DNA from: Epiperipatus broadwayi
Taxonomy: Eukaryota > Onychophora > Udeonychophora > Euonychophora > Peripatidae
Reading direction: 5' to 3'
DNA length: 64,000 nucleotides
NCBI GenBank assembly: GCA_028023455.1
Contig: JAQFVV010000014.1
Span: 933,336 to 997,335, forward strand
Under the pieces are notes generated by a model. That model was not told the origin of the DNA and searched no databases. It saw only the letters and a program-made list of their open reading frames with translations. The translations under genes were made by a program, and so were the position numbers. Shown piece after piece: positions 12,860 to 23,791 of the stretch. How positions within the stretch are numbered: position 1 is the first letter of the stretch; the number at the start of each line of letters is the position of its first letter.

Positions 12860-14760
12860 CTATTTTTAATTATATGTGCACATTAATCACATTAATGTGT
12901 ACTTAATGTTAATCTGCTTAAGGATAATTTGATATTTGGTTATTAGTCTATATGAATGAAAAGTATGTACTTAATACATTTTTTCAGCTATGTAGTATAA
13001 TGGGATGGGGATCCAGGGGTTGTTCTTGGGTGATGGAGTGAACCTGCAGTGATGGCAAAATTAGCATCAATCCCAAGTAAACCAAATTTGATATTTAAAA
13101 TTTATATAAATTTTTAAAATAATGAAATTTACAAACAAGTATATGATTTAATAAGTAATAAGATGCAATAAATTAAAATATTAAGATATTAAGTAATGTT
13201 AATATTCTAAAATATATTTAAGAAGTTTTATATATTAAAGAGATTATTAAAGAGAGCATGAGATCAAGAGATCTCTCTGAGATTTGTCAGAGATCAGCAG
13301 CTAGATCAGCCCAGTAAACTCCTTAGAGCAATTATAATTAACCATACATCAACCAGCATTATCAATATGTAAAAGTAAGTAGTACTCAAAATAACCATTC
13401 ATCATCATGAATGATTAATCAAAATACATCAGTACAATAAATCAACAGTCCATCTTGTGACTGGATTTGAGATTGGTCTCCTGTAGACTAGGCTAATAAT
13501 TGAGCTTTTACCTACTTGGGAAATTATTCTAACATAACCTGGATGCACCAAGTAAGTGCTAATCCATCAGAATATACAATCATAAAAATCTAAACAATAA
13601 ATGCTGGGATATTAAATATGCTGATCACCATCAATGCTCTGGCCACTTAATACCACCATTAATATACTGACCAACTATAAACTTAATTTTTAATAAGATT
13701 AAACTAAAATAAAATGTAGTGCAGGGACTTTAAAGAATGTAACCTTATGTGCTAACCAGGATATATCAATCATTCTGGATCTCCCTTAAGCACTAAATAT
13801 ATCCCAATTTATACATATATCAGCCATTATGCATGAATCTAGCCTAGAGAACACAAGCTTTATTACTGTTATAGTGATCAAGATGATACAAACATACAAT
13901 ATTCTAAAAACTTAGAATCAAAATTCACTGGAATAATTTTAATAATGAAATAATTTTATTAACAATAAAAATGATATTAAGATCTTTAGAATAAGGCTAT
14001 GCACATATCCATTAAGCTTTCTGATTTTGATTAACATACAATAAAAAAACTATCACATTGTGATTTACAATGATTACTATACAAAATTCAAGTTACTATT
14101 ATGATTTACATATATGTTCCAATATACAGTTATTTAAACCAAATCAGCACACAGACGTGTGGCTGAACATAAAATGAGCATGTTGTATTGACATTTAATA
14201 ATAAAAATAATGGTTAAAATCTACATATAAGTGTCCTTCTGACATAGATCAATATAAGCCCACATAAATATGGCATTATAATTTCTAGACATATTTGAGT
14301 CATTATATAAAATCCAATAAATGATTAAAATTTATATATGTGTGTGTGTGTATTCGCACTCTGACATTTACATGAGATTTTAATAAAATTATTAAAGATT
14401 ATTTTCACAATTCTCTTTGCTAAATTTTTCTTTAGAAGTAAGTTCTATCAAATGTTTGACAGTTTATAAAAGTTTTTTTTCTGTTTTGATAGATTGCCGT
14501 AAAAGGATGAATTAAATAAACATTCTTATTTTCTTTCTATAAAATTATGTATGAATTTTTTTTTTTTGATTTTAATTCAAGTAAAATTATATATAAATAT
14601 TTAATGTCATTTTAAAGAAATTATTAAAACAATTTCTTTCATATATATCAATCATCTTTCTTTTTAGATGTTTGACTCAAGCAAATTATTTTCTTGTTTT
14701 ATTTTAAGTTATAGATTAAAATGTCATTTTAAGGAATTAAAATAATTCATGTTATATACA
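12860..14760. other. AT-rich DNA, no gene recognised
   Basis: Includes a cluster of AGATC words at 13260-13310 and a compositionally distinct A/C-leaning stretch about 13320-14170 rich in CAT and ATC words. No open frame, no clear terminal repeats. A short TG run lies at 14339-14350. Confidence 0.5.
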
Positions 14761-15650
14761 CATGATGAGTTTATCTGTGGTTTCTCACAGGTATAGATAA
14801 ACAGCAGCATACATATACCAATTCTTCAAGCTTTCTCTTGATGAGCTTGGTTTTTTGTCCATCAAAAAGTATAGTCTAGAATTGTCATCATGGAGGAAGA
14901 TACAATTCAAGTAATTTTTTGGAATACCATGAACTCCTTTCTGTCTAGAATTTGGACTTCAGGCCAGCAAGCTGTCTTGTCAACATTTAAGGCTAACAAT
15001 TGATTTGAAGTGACCCTGGATTCATGTGAATCAAAACTTTTCCATAGAATTATAGACTGCTGCTCGATCTTCTGCCTCAAATTCAGCTACATCTGTTCCA
15101 TGGTAGCTATCTGTATAGCTCTGAAAATCAACTATCTCTGCAATTAGCTATTCTTACTGCCAACTGCTCCAAAATTTTAAAAGTAAATTCAAAAACTAGA
15201 ACCAGACTTTTTCAGCTGGCAACTTTGCCAACTACTTCTCAAAAAAATTAGCCAGACTAAAATAATCTTTTTATCCAGTTTTTTTATAGTCTTGAATTGG
15301 GGTGATAAAAATCCATTTAACCAATTTACTGTTGTCTTCATTTATAGTCAAACACAGCTTTAATGTGCTCTAAAACTGGCAATTTTTAAGTTATCATAGC
15401 CAATTTATGCTCACTTTAAAGTGTATAAATTACCATAAGATGCTACCCTCTCTAGATTTATTTTACAAATAAAAAAATAATATTTTCATTTGAAGCTACA
15501 ACAATGGGAGAAGGCAGACTTTCCTAGATGCTGATTGCTTGGTTCTCATTTTAAACAAAATGGAGCACTTATCAATAATTTTCACTGCTGCAAGTTTTTT
15601 GTTTTGATTTTGAAAATGCAAATTAATGCTTTAAAGTATTTTTTTGGTAT
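14760..15650. other. More balanced composition, possible old coding relic
   Basis: 14760-15430 has lower AT content than its neighbours. On the minus strand, short frame pieces of normal amino-acid composition occur but are split by stops and frameshifts, and I cannot attach them to a family. Treat as an unidentified decayed element. Confidence 0.25.
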
Positions 15651-15990
15651 TTTTTATATATAATAAATTATTTTGATAAAATATGCTGAAATTATAATTA
15701 TTTTAGTTAGTAAAAATTCTTTACTTTTATACAAACATAAATTAAAAAATAATTCAATGATGTACAGAGCATTTTCTAATAGGTTACAAACATTTTTTTT
15801 AGGTTCATCACTATAGAATATTTTTATAATTATAAATAGCAATTTATTTTTGGAAAAACTTTCATTCACTTTCATAATATGACAAATTATTAATTTGCTT
15901 TTTACAAACGAAACTAAAACCAATCTAATATTAAAAGATGAATATATACTTTTACTGCTGATTATGTAATTGACCAATCAAAAGTTTAGA
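15600..15990. repeat. Dispersed unclassified repeat, copy 1
   Basis: This stretch resembles 57950-58310. The shared block GACAAATTATTAATTTGC lies at about 15881-15898 here and 58245-58262 there, with similar flanks (CACTATAGA, TTATTTTT, CTTTCA or TTTCAT before it). It has no coding potential. The 107-codon minus frame across it is AT-driven. Confidence 0.5.
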
Positions 15991-16804
15991 ACTTTAATTC
16001 ACTAGGCCAATAGGAAATTATACAAACAGCTAACAATTAAAAGGTTAATTAAAAAGAGTGTTTTCTTATCTTTTCAAAAAAATCACTAATCCTTTCGAAA
16101 GCAGCTTTAAAATTTTACCAAAGGTGTGATCTACATGTTTTTACTTAGATAGAGAATTGTATACAAGCATTAATTAAAAGTTTTCAAAAATAATATATTT
16201 TTTTACAATTATCAGTTTGACCTGATTGTTTTTGAATTTCAAAATCAGAATTCAATGAAAATATTTATTAGACCTTTGTAAATATTTATTTCATAATGAA
16301 ATTTTATTTTAAATTCAGAATTAATTAATTCCTGATTATTATTCCAGGACATGTAGAAAATATCTACAAAATTTTTGTGTTTTTATTTCCACTTTTTCTT
16401 TACTTTATTATATGCGCGCACACACAGCCATATACTGTGTGCTATGTCACTCAACTGGTTACAGTACATTTAAAAAAAATGGAAAAAAAAACTTTATATA
16501 TATTATAATTTTTGACAGTTTTTATTAAATGATACAATTATTGATATTTTGCCAAGATAACATTGGCTTTAAAGTGAATAAATGTGTTATTATGTGATTA
16601 TTGTAAAGATATAGAAAGTTTTAAAAAATGTTAAGGATTGTAAAAAGAAGCAGAACTTGTGAAATTACAAAATAAAATAAGACACATTAAAGATTGCGTT
16701 TTTTGTCTAATCAAAATAAAATAATAATAAATAAAAAAATAAAAAGAGAATTAAACTTAAGTGATAAGAATCAAACAATAGAATTTAAATTAGTTGATTT
16801 TTTT

Positions 16805-16938
16805 ATCTATGTAAAGAAACTCTTTCATGTGATTGATAGTTTCAGTATTTATTATTAATATAATTATTTTTATTTTTGTAAAGAAACTCTTTCATGTGAT
16901 TGGTACTTTGAGGATTTATTTTTATTAATATAATTTAT
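16805..16938. repeat. Tandem duplication, ~67-bp unit, in the foldback loop
   Basis: GTAAAGAAACTCTTTCATGT begins a block at 16811 that recurs at 16878, including the following GATTG and a downstream TATTAATATAATT. The copies differ at a handful of positions. Confidence 0.8.
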
Positions 16939-17038
16939 TAATAGAATCAATCCTCACTTCATAACATTTGATTTTCACTTCTTTATTTTTTTATTTTGAT
17001 TGTCTGAAAAATATCTTTAATTTATTATATTTTGTTTA

Positions 17039-17230
17039 ATAGTTTTAACAAGGCTGTAAACCTTAGCAATGAGCGTCTGAAAAAATCGTCACTAGGGACC
17101 TCTGTAGGTCTTTAACATGCTTACGCTTTTCTTCATAGCGTAAGCATGTGTTTTAAAGACCTACAGAGGTCCCTAGTGACAATTTTTTCAGACGCTCATT
17201 GCTAAGGTTTACAGCCTTGTTAAAACTATT
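17039..17230. mobile_element. Near-perfect ~85-bp-arm hairpin MITE nested in the foldback
   Basis: The left arm starts ATAGTTTTAACAAGGCTGTA (17039) and the right arm ends TACAGCCTTGTTAAAACTAT. Almost every base between is paired, around a short loop near 17125-17145. Higher GC than the host foldback and near-perfect arms indicate a younger, separate insertion. Such elements have no genes and rely on a transposase supplied elsewhere. Confidence 0.85.
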
Positions 17231-17545
17231 ACTGAAATAATAGTGAGCGTTTAATAAAATTTATAATTATATTTTGTTTTGTAATTTCACCTGTTCTACT
17301 TTTTACAATTCTTAATTATTTTTTTTTTAACTTTCTTTACGTTTGCAATAACTACACAAGAACACCGTTATCAAGTTGAAAGCAAATTTTATTTTTCTGA
17401 AATATCAATAATTATATACTTTAATATTCTACACAATTATTCCTAAAAATGTCCATCTTTGGTTCATGAGAATCTTCACTTCAACATATAAATGTATATA
17501 ATATTTTAAATACAAGTATAGTTTGTATATCTGGAGTCTAGATAT

Positions 17546-17806
17546 ATTATAAACGATTTGAAAACAGACTTTCAAGCTCCCTCCAGCCATCCACTCTATC
17601 TCATGCAACCATTACACATGACCACACACATGTGAAAAAGATAAATGTTCTCCAATATATGTATTGCATGATGGATCAACACGAAATATGTATATTGGGG
17701 ATCATTTATCTTTTTACCTGTGTGTGGTAATGTGTATCAGTTATAAGAGATAGAGTGGATGGTTGAAGGGAACTAGAAAGTCTGTGTGCAAATCTCTTAT
17801 ATTTAT
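17546..17806. mobile_element. Foldback MITE, family M1 (copy 1)
   Basis: Arms carry GACTTTCAAGCTCC near the left end and, mirrored, an AAAGTCTG-containing block near the right end. The inner parts include GACCACACACATGTGAAAAA and its mirror TCTTTTTACCTGTGTGTGGT. The same modules recur in the large palindrome at 30.7-31.8 kb and, more decayed, at 35.45-35.65 kb, which defines a dispersed family. Confidence 0.75.
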
Positions 17807-17809
17807 ATT

Positions 17810-20770
17810 GTATGTCATTAAAAATAGTTGTTGATCAACAATAATACATTTTAGAAAAATATATTATGAAGTGAATTATTTTGTCATTAGTCTTTTTAAG
17901 TATTTTAGTTTAAATGAAAAAAAAACCAACATATACTAATGTACAAGATTGTGTGTGACAGGTGCCTGTTTTTCATTAAAAGTATTTTGCAAGAAGATGT
18001 GATCATAAATAAATTCTTAATTTGAGGCATTATTCTGGACTAGTATGAAAAAAAAAAATCAGCTAATAACTATCATAGAGAAAAGCAAGATACTTGAAAT
18101 TAACATTTCACTTTTTTTTTTCATGAAATATTTATTAAATCACTATTTTGTTTTTTTCATAAAAAAGTACAATCTCTACAGTTTGCAAAGCATGACAAAA
18201 TATAGTGTTTCATGAGTAATAACAACTCATCAAAGTTCTAATTTAAGCAATAGCATAAATAAGAATAATTATTTTAGTACTATTTAGCAGGAGCTCGAAA
18301 TATTCCAGGATTCATTGATAAAGCAAAGTCATTTATTAGTCTGAAGTTGGGGATTAAATATTAAGAATAAGAATTTTGTATTCATCTCATCATTACCAAT
18401 ATCTCTAGTTTACACTGGATATAACTAAAGAAGATAGTAGCTTTTGTATTCATCAGTTAGTTGTGAAATATAGTTTAGAAATATAGAAAATAAAAGAATC
18501 TCTGTAGTCATTAAAGTAGCTTTTCTTTGCATTATAAATTTAATAAACCTATTGATGTTTTGTTGGGAAGTTTTAAATTGAAAAATGAACAGTATAATTG
18601 AAACAGCTTTCCAGAATAAGTTGAACATACTTATACCAAAACAACAACAATAAAAAATATTAATAAAGAAGACTGTAAAGTGATATATAAAGTAAGATAG
18701 GCATGATAATAAAACACAGAACTTAAGAAAATAAAAAATCATCCATAAATTGTTTAAGAAATTTAATGTGTATTCATTTCTCAAAACAAGTGAAAATTAA
18801 TAAATGAAATATTTGAAGAATGTTACTAAAGAGATTTAATGTAGTAATTACAAATTGTACTTTCAATATAGCCAAGTAATTCAATTCTACTGAATTTAAT
18901 CAGTATTTAAGTCCATTAAATTCTATTTCAAAGACATATAGAGAAAGATTGATGTATATTAATTTCTCAAAATAAGTAAAAATTAATAATTGAAATATTT
19001 GAAGAACATTACCAAAGAGATATAATGTAGTAGTTACAACTTTGTACTTCAGTTCAGCAATTCTATTTAAATTTAAATTTTTGGTTGTCTACTAGTAAGC
19101 TTTTAAATGTATAATTTTTTAAAAGTCCCTTTTAGTTAAGGTTCTTTTTTTAAATCAATAATTGTTTTATTTATTTAGCATACATAATCAAAATTGTTGT
19201 TGAATGTTTGCACTTTTTTTCTTTTTAGTTTCTGACTTTAAATATTTTACATGAAGTCATCAGAGTGATATTAATTTATTTATTGTAGAATTTTCTTCAG
19301 TGAGTTGTTTAATGTAAAATGAGTAATATTTTTATTTTAGTAAATAATTTTATGTTTTCTTAGGATCTAGTTTTCATTTTGTGGACAATAATATTAAATG
19401 TAATTTGATTTTGTATATATCTAAGATAAAATGTAGGCTTGAAATAATTAACATCTAATAATGTGAATTAATTTTTTATGTAAATTACTTAAACAATTTA
19501 TAAATTTTCATTGAAATAAAAACAAAATTTTAGGGCTTCATTGTTTAATCTTGAATTGTTTTTGTGTGTGGATAAACTTTCTTTAAATGTCTCATATATA
19601 TACACGGCAGTTGGATTCACTAAGTTATAGCAGTATTGCAGAAGATTACACTAAGGAATGGATATTCAAGATTGTTATAGGTATCTCATTTTAAATCTGG
19701 ATGGTTTGGAGCAGTAGAGTGGCAAATTATGGAGCTTAAATATACAAATTCTGTTCAGATTTATCAATTCAAGTGCTAGAACTTCTTTTGAACTCCCAAG
19801 CAATAAAGCCACTTGATTATAGTTTTTATTATTATTAATCTAAAAGATAGTAACTTAATGCTGAAATTAATATCTATCACCCATAACTGTAATCTATGCA
19901 GTGACTTTATGTAATAGGAGAATGATTCAAGTTATTTGTATTAAATGACAATTCTGCTAAAATATCCAATAAATGATAAGTAAAAAAAAAAACAAGTCAA
20001 TTATCATACACTTTTATATAGTACATTTTCCTGAAGAAGATCAAATAGATGATTTCATTATCTTTGTATGAATCTATGTGAATATCTTTCAGAATATTTG
20101 AAAAAAAAGAAGAAGCTTATTTTATCATCTCAAAATAGGTCTTCTTTTTTGTATCTCATGCTAACTTGCAAAAAGAATTTGTAATCTTTAAATTGCACTT
20201 TCATCTGACAGTATGCTTTGCTCATATTTATGTTAATTGTTTATTTTTTAACTAATATTCCAAATTGCAATGTGAATTTTATCACATTCTTTTTTGTTAC
20301 CTTAAATTATTTGAATTATAGAGAGTTATATTATTATTATTTTTCATAGATTTGGTTCACAACCAAAATATATTTCTTTAATTGCCTTTTTTAAATACAC
20401 TGATTCCAATTATATATAATCCCATGGGTTAGATACTCAGAGTTTGTAATGGTCAAGCATTCTATTGACAGATTTAACATTTGAGAATCCCATTCAATTA
20501 AATAAAACAATAGCTAAAAAAAATAAAAAACAACTTTTAAATGATTGAACTCAAATAAAATTTTATAAAGCCTACTGACTTAATTAAGGATTTAAATGGT
20601 ATAATTATATATAAGACCTACATTTTAAATAGAGTTTATAGCAAAATAATAATTTATCATTAAAATCATTTCTAGAAATAATGTAAATAAAATTATATTT
20701 AAAATAAAGTTATTAGCTTAAAAAATATCTTTCTTTCTTTACTTAATTATATCACACACACGTATATATT
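17810..20770. other. AT-rich DNA, no gene recognised
   Basis: A 119-codon minus frame (18425-18784) is hydrophobic, but its composition is what AT-rich DNA gives and no family is recognised. The rest is poly-A/poly-T and short repeats. Confidence 0.5.
18761..19045. repeat. Tandem duplication, ~190-bp unit
   Basis: A ~90-bp block containing GAAATATTTGAAGAA, CAAAGAGAT or TAAAGAGAT and AATGTAGTA recurs about 190 bp downstream in direct orientation, with scattered differences. Confidence 0.7.
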
Positions 20771-21483
20771 CATAATATTATTTCCATGAGTTTCCATGTA
20801 ATAAAAATATAATAGCTAAATAACTGATGTTTCAGTATAATAACAAGTACTCTCCTCAGAGCTTCTTCTTTCTCAAATTATAAGAATGTGTGTGGTGAGA
20901 TTTAAAAGCTTATTTTTTTTCTTTTAGTATTTTCTTATCATTTTCAAATTCTATTGATTGAGAATTTTAAAAAAAAAAATTTATCTTCCAACAGCTTTTT
21001 CCAAATATTGTTAATTTTCTTTAATTCACACTTTTCACTTATGCTGTTAGTCTTTTTAAAAATCTCTATAACTTCCCTTAGCAGTCTCTGGTCATATTGT
21101 TCAATTTTTTTTCTCCTGAATATGTGTTTTATTAAAATTGATGCCAGGGTTAGTTAATTTAATGTGTGAATAAGCGGCTGATGAATTAGATTTTTTTCTA
21201 ACTTTTAAAATGTTTTCTTCCTTTCTTTTTCCTTCTTTCTTATGTTTGTTCTATGATTGGTTATAAAATAAACATAAGAAAGGAAGAACACATTTTGGCA
21301 GTTAGAGAAAAATCTAACTCACCACCCATTTATTCACACATTAAATTAACTAACCATGTCATCAATTTTAATAAAACAGATAATTCTGGAAAAAAGTTGA
21401 ACAATGTGACCAGAAACTGCTAAGGGAAGCTATAGAGATTTTTAAAAGGCATAAGAGCATAAATGAAAAGTGTGAATTAAAGA

Positions 21484-22111
21484 TGCTGTATATTGACTCT
21501 TCAATTACAGTGCACAAATATTAGTTCCCGAACTAGTTTAGAGTTTGATTCACAAAATAGTTTGATTTTCTAACTAGTTTATAGTTCATACAAAGTTCTC
21601 AACTGTTCCAAGTTAAACATGTGAAAAGAGATTGGCGTATACAAATTCACACAGTTCTGGCTTCACCGAGCTGTATTAGAAAAGCCCACTATGTACGTGC
21701 AATAATTAATACTTGAACTATAATCCAGAATGTATAGTTTCTATGTCTTAATTCTATCCTTTCTCAATGTAGGGCAGGTAATTCTCAATTGATATGCTGT
21801 TCCCTTGCAATGGATGCTCTGCTAGAATTGACTGAATACACGCTGTACTCTCTATCGTTCTTTTCCAAATCCCTCCACCTTTTATCTGTTTAGTTTTTTT
21901 TTGTTTTCTGGAGTATACTAGTTTATAATTAAGGTGACCATTAATTAAATTCCTTTCATTATCTGATTAATTAGTTTGGTTCAATTAATTGCATTTTAAG
22001 ATAACTCAGACAACAACCAATTAGAACGTCTGTAATTAAATATTAGAAATTTAAAATGTTTTTTAAAAGGAATATTTTATGTACATTTAATTTTAAAATG
22101 CATATTTTACA
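21484..22111 (-). repeat. 3' LTR of the GM130-carrying element
   Basis: 628 bp, TGCT...TACA on the plus strand. Shares long near-identical blocks with the other LTR, for example TTGACTCTTCAATTACAG and TCTGGAGTATACTAGTTTAT. It carries a few short insertions relative to the 5' LTR. Confidence 0.9.
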
Positions 22112-22126
22112 ATATCTCCTCTTAAT
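22112..22126 (-). promoter_or_regulatory. Probable polypurine tract
   Basis: On the minus strand TTAAGAGGAGATA directly precedes the TG of the 3' LTR. This is the expected place and composition for the plus-strand priming site of reverse transcription. It is short and slightly degraded. Confidence 0.5.
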
Positions 22127-22270
22127 CCAGAAAACCCCCATATTGCAATTCTTGGTGCTTTGTTTTTTCTCTTCCCAAGCTGGAAAAACACTTGATTTTT
22201 ACGATTAACCGATGTAACCTTGAAATTTGTTGAAACTTTTTTTTCATCACCACTCTGAGTGTTCTTTTCT

Positions 22271-22278
22271 CTTACCTG
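22271..22278 (-). promoter_or_regulatory. Consensus splice donor at the end of the GM130-like frame
   Basis: The minus strand reads CTCCAG followed by GTAAGAG, a full animal 5' splice-site consensus, with the junction between 22276 and 22275. The TAA inside it closes the frame. This suggests that a genomic exon edge with its intron start was captured, or that the element's RNA is spliced here. Confidence 0.5.
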
Positions 22279-22814
22279 GAGAGACTCTGGGTTTTTCCTT
22301 GTTCTGTGGTTTTTGTATGTGGCAGCTCACTGTCTAAACATTTCCATTCTTCTAAAAAATCTTTGAAAGTGTCTATTTCATTTTTGACCATCTTTTCTTG
22401 TGTCTCCATTTCATACTGCTGCCAACTCTTTACCTGTTTGGATAAATCTGACATTGCGAGTTTACTTTGTAATTTTCCACTAAGTTCGGAGTTTTGTTGT
22501 TCAAGTTCTATTACTCCTTGTCTAGAAGCCTTCAATCTTCCTTGACATTCTTCAAGTTCAGCCGATTTCTGTTTTATGGCCTGCTGACTTTGTGCCAGAG
22601 ATAACTGCAGCTCTGTTTTTTCTGTGATCAAAATGTCTATTGTCTGTTTGTGAACCTGGAGTTGCATTTTTAGAGATCCTTGCTCTTTATATTGCTTCTG
22701 TTCAGAATCTTTCCGTTCCTCTTCAAGTTGATTTTGTAATTTGAAATTATAACTTTTCAGTTCTTGTAACTGCAAGTTGAGTTGGAGCTCAGATTGTGTC
22801 TTTTTCTCACACAT
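22272..22814 (-). CDS. GM130/GOLGA2-like coiled-coil fragment captured by an LTR element
   Basis: A 180-codon open frame lies where protease/RT should start. Residues about 27-110 follow the N-terminal coiled coil of the golgin GM130 (GOLGA2): QLEEERKD (29-36), then LQVHKQTIDIL (52-62), EKTELQ (65-70), a Q-A-x-x-Q-K segment (78-83) and RLKASRQ followed by VIELE (93-105). GM130 is a cis-Golgi matrix protein that tethers vesicles through long coiled coils. Only a short piece is present, so a Golgi function is not implied. The whole frame is heptad-like and rich in Gln, Glu, Lys and Leu. Upstream, another frame (about 22816-22885) continues the coiled coil (LQTKLQEKESRNQELAT), so a frameshift lies near 22815 and the ATG at 22814 may not be the original start. 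The stop lies inside a splice-donor-like GTAAGAG. The plus frame at 22306-22545 is only its antisense shadow. Confidence 0.75.
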   Translation of the reverse strand: MCEKKTQSELQLNLQLQELKSYNFKLQNQLEEERKDSEQKQYKEQGSLKMQLQVHKQTIDILITEKTELQLSLAQSQQAIKQKSAELEECQGRLKASRQGVIELEQQNSELSGKLQSKLAMSDLSKQVKSWQQYEMETQEKMVKNEIDTFKDFLEEWKCLDSELPHTKTTEQGKTQSLSR

Positions 22815-23019
22815 GTTGCTAATTCTTGGTTCCTTGACTCCTTTTCTTGTAGTTTGGTTTGTAATTTAATGATCTCTGTTTGACCTTGCGAAATGGTCCT
22901 ATCTCATATGGCCCTGCTTTGCTGCTTGTTAATATATAATTAATATTATATGTTCTGCTATTTGTGTCTAGATTACATTTCCTTTGTCGACTATCCCTTT
23001 CTGGTGATTGCATGCTCAT

Positions 23020-23722
23020 GCAAGGTGGCTTTTAGTTTGGCATTTGAAACCAATTTCTTGTTTCCATTTGCAGTCCTTAGCTATGTGGCCTGATTTCCCA
23101 CAGCAGTAGCATTTAATTCTATTATTTCTCTGGGATTACCATTGAAACAAACATTTCTTCTTTATTAGTTTTGAAAACTTGCTCATTAATTTGATCTGAA
23201 AGCTTGTGCCTGTTCTAGAATTAGCTCACAAGCTATTCATTTCTTTATAGTGCTTTCATAGGTTAGGTCTGCCTAACAACTGTTGTCTGTGCCTGTCATC
23301 AGACATTCCCCATAGTAGCTGATCTAGTAATATTTCTTCTATGAAATTACCTTAAAAAACAATCTTTCGCTAGCTCCTTGAGTGCTAAATTATATTGTTT
23401 GATTGTTTCACTATTTAGTTGTTTTTTTATTTCTTAACTGTAGACGTGCTATGTGGTGGGATGGGTGAGAGTTAAAAAATTTGTTTAGCCTCTGGGTTAA
23501 TTCCTTCAATGGTACATTCTCATTTATGGGATTTTGGTATAATTAATTGGCAATTTCAATTCTTTTTTTGCCTGAGAAACATAAGAGGGGGGCTACTTTC
23601 CACTTGTTGTCTTCAATGCCATTTAAAATGATGAAATTTCCAACTTGCAATAGATATATTGGCCAATTGGCCACAATTTCCATATCAAACTCTCCAATTC
23701 AGTTTTCTCCAAAAATTGACAT
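23020..23722 (-). pseudogene. Decayed Ty3/gypsy-type Gag with CCHC zinc knuckle
   Basis: Reading from an ATG at 23722, the minus strand gives a Gag-like start: FGEN, then NWPIYLLQVGNFIILNGIED, then KWKVAPLL and a SGKK-containing block. This resembles the N-terminal capsid region of Ty3/gypsy Gags, where a W-P-x-Y...NGI...K-V pattern is common. In-frame stops follow residue 7 and the EIAN segment, and there is a frameshift near 23415. The continuation in another frame includes IEEILLDQLLWGMSDDRHRQ. The C-terminal part has a clean CCHC knuckle, CYCCGKSGHIAKDC, at 23070-23111. Gag would package element RNA in cytoplasmic particles; this copy cannot make an intact protein. Confidence 0.7.
23070..23111 (-). 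other. CCHC zinc knuckle motif
   Basis: C-x2-C-x4-H-x4-C with all four ligands present (CYCCGKSGHIAKDC). It is the nucleic-acid-binding motif of retroelement Gag and marks the Gag C-terminus. Confidence 0.85.
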
Positions 23723-23779
23723 TTTATAATTAATTGCTGGTTATTCAATTTACTATGGTTTTTAGGTTTGACTAATTTG

Positions 23780-23789
23780 ACTGTGCCAG
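23780..23789 (-). promoter_or_regulatory. Probable tRNA primer-binding site
   Basis: On the minus strand the 5' LTR ends ...CA, then AC, then TGGCACAGTC. A PBS beginning TGG (pairing with the CCA end of a tRNA) within a few bases of the 5' LTR is standard for LTR retrotransposons. I cannot name the tRNA. Confidence 0.55.
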
Positions 23790-23791
23790 GT

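Larger units (their letters stand above)
16583..17358. mobile_element. Foldback element with ~110-bp arms
   Basis: The left arm from 16583 (TGTGTTATTATGTGATTATT...) to about 16680 (GTGAAATTACAAAATAAAAT) is mirrored by 17265-17358 (TTTTGTAATTTCACCTGTTC ... ACTACACA). The loop contains a direct repeat and a second, nested hairpin element. No protein is encoded. Confidence 0.7.

Noticed and set aside
15654-15977. 107-codon minus frame
   Set aside because: Lies in a dispersed non-coding repeat and is AT-driven (Ile, Lys, Asn, Phe, Tyr).
18425-18784. 119-codon hydrophobic minus frame
   Set aside because: Composition expected from AT-rich DNA (Phe, Ile, Leu, Tyr); no family pattern, no splice context that would support an exon.
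22306-22545. 79-codon plus-strand frame
   Set aside because: Antisense shadow of the GM130-like frame.
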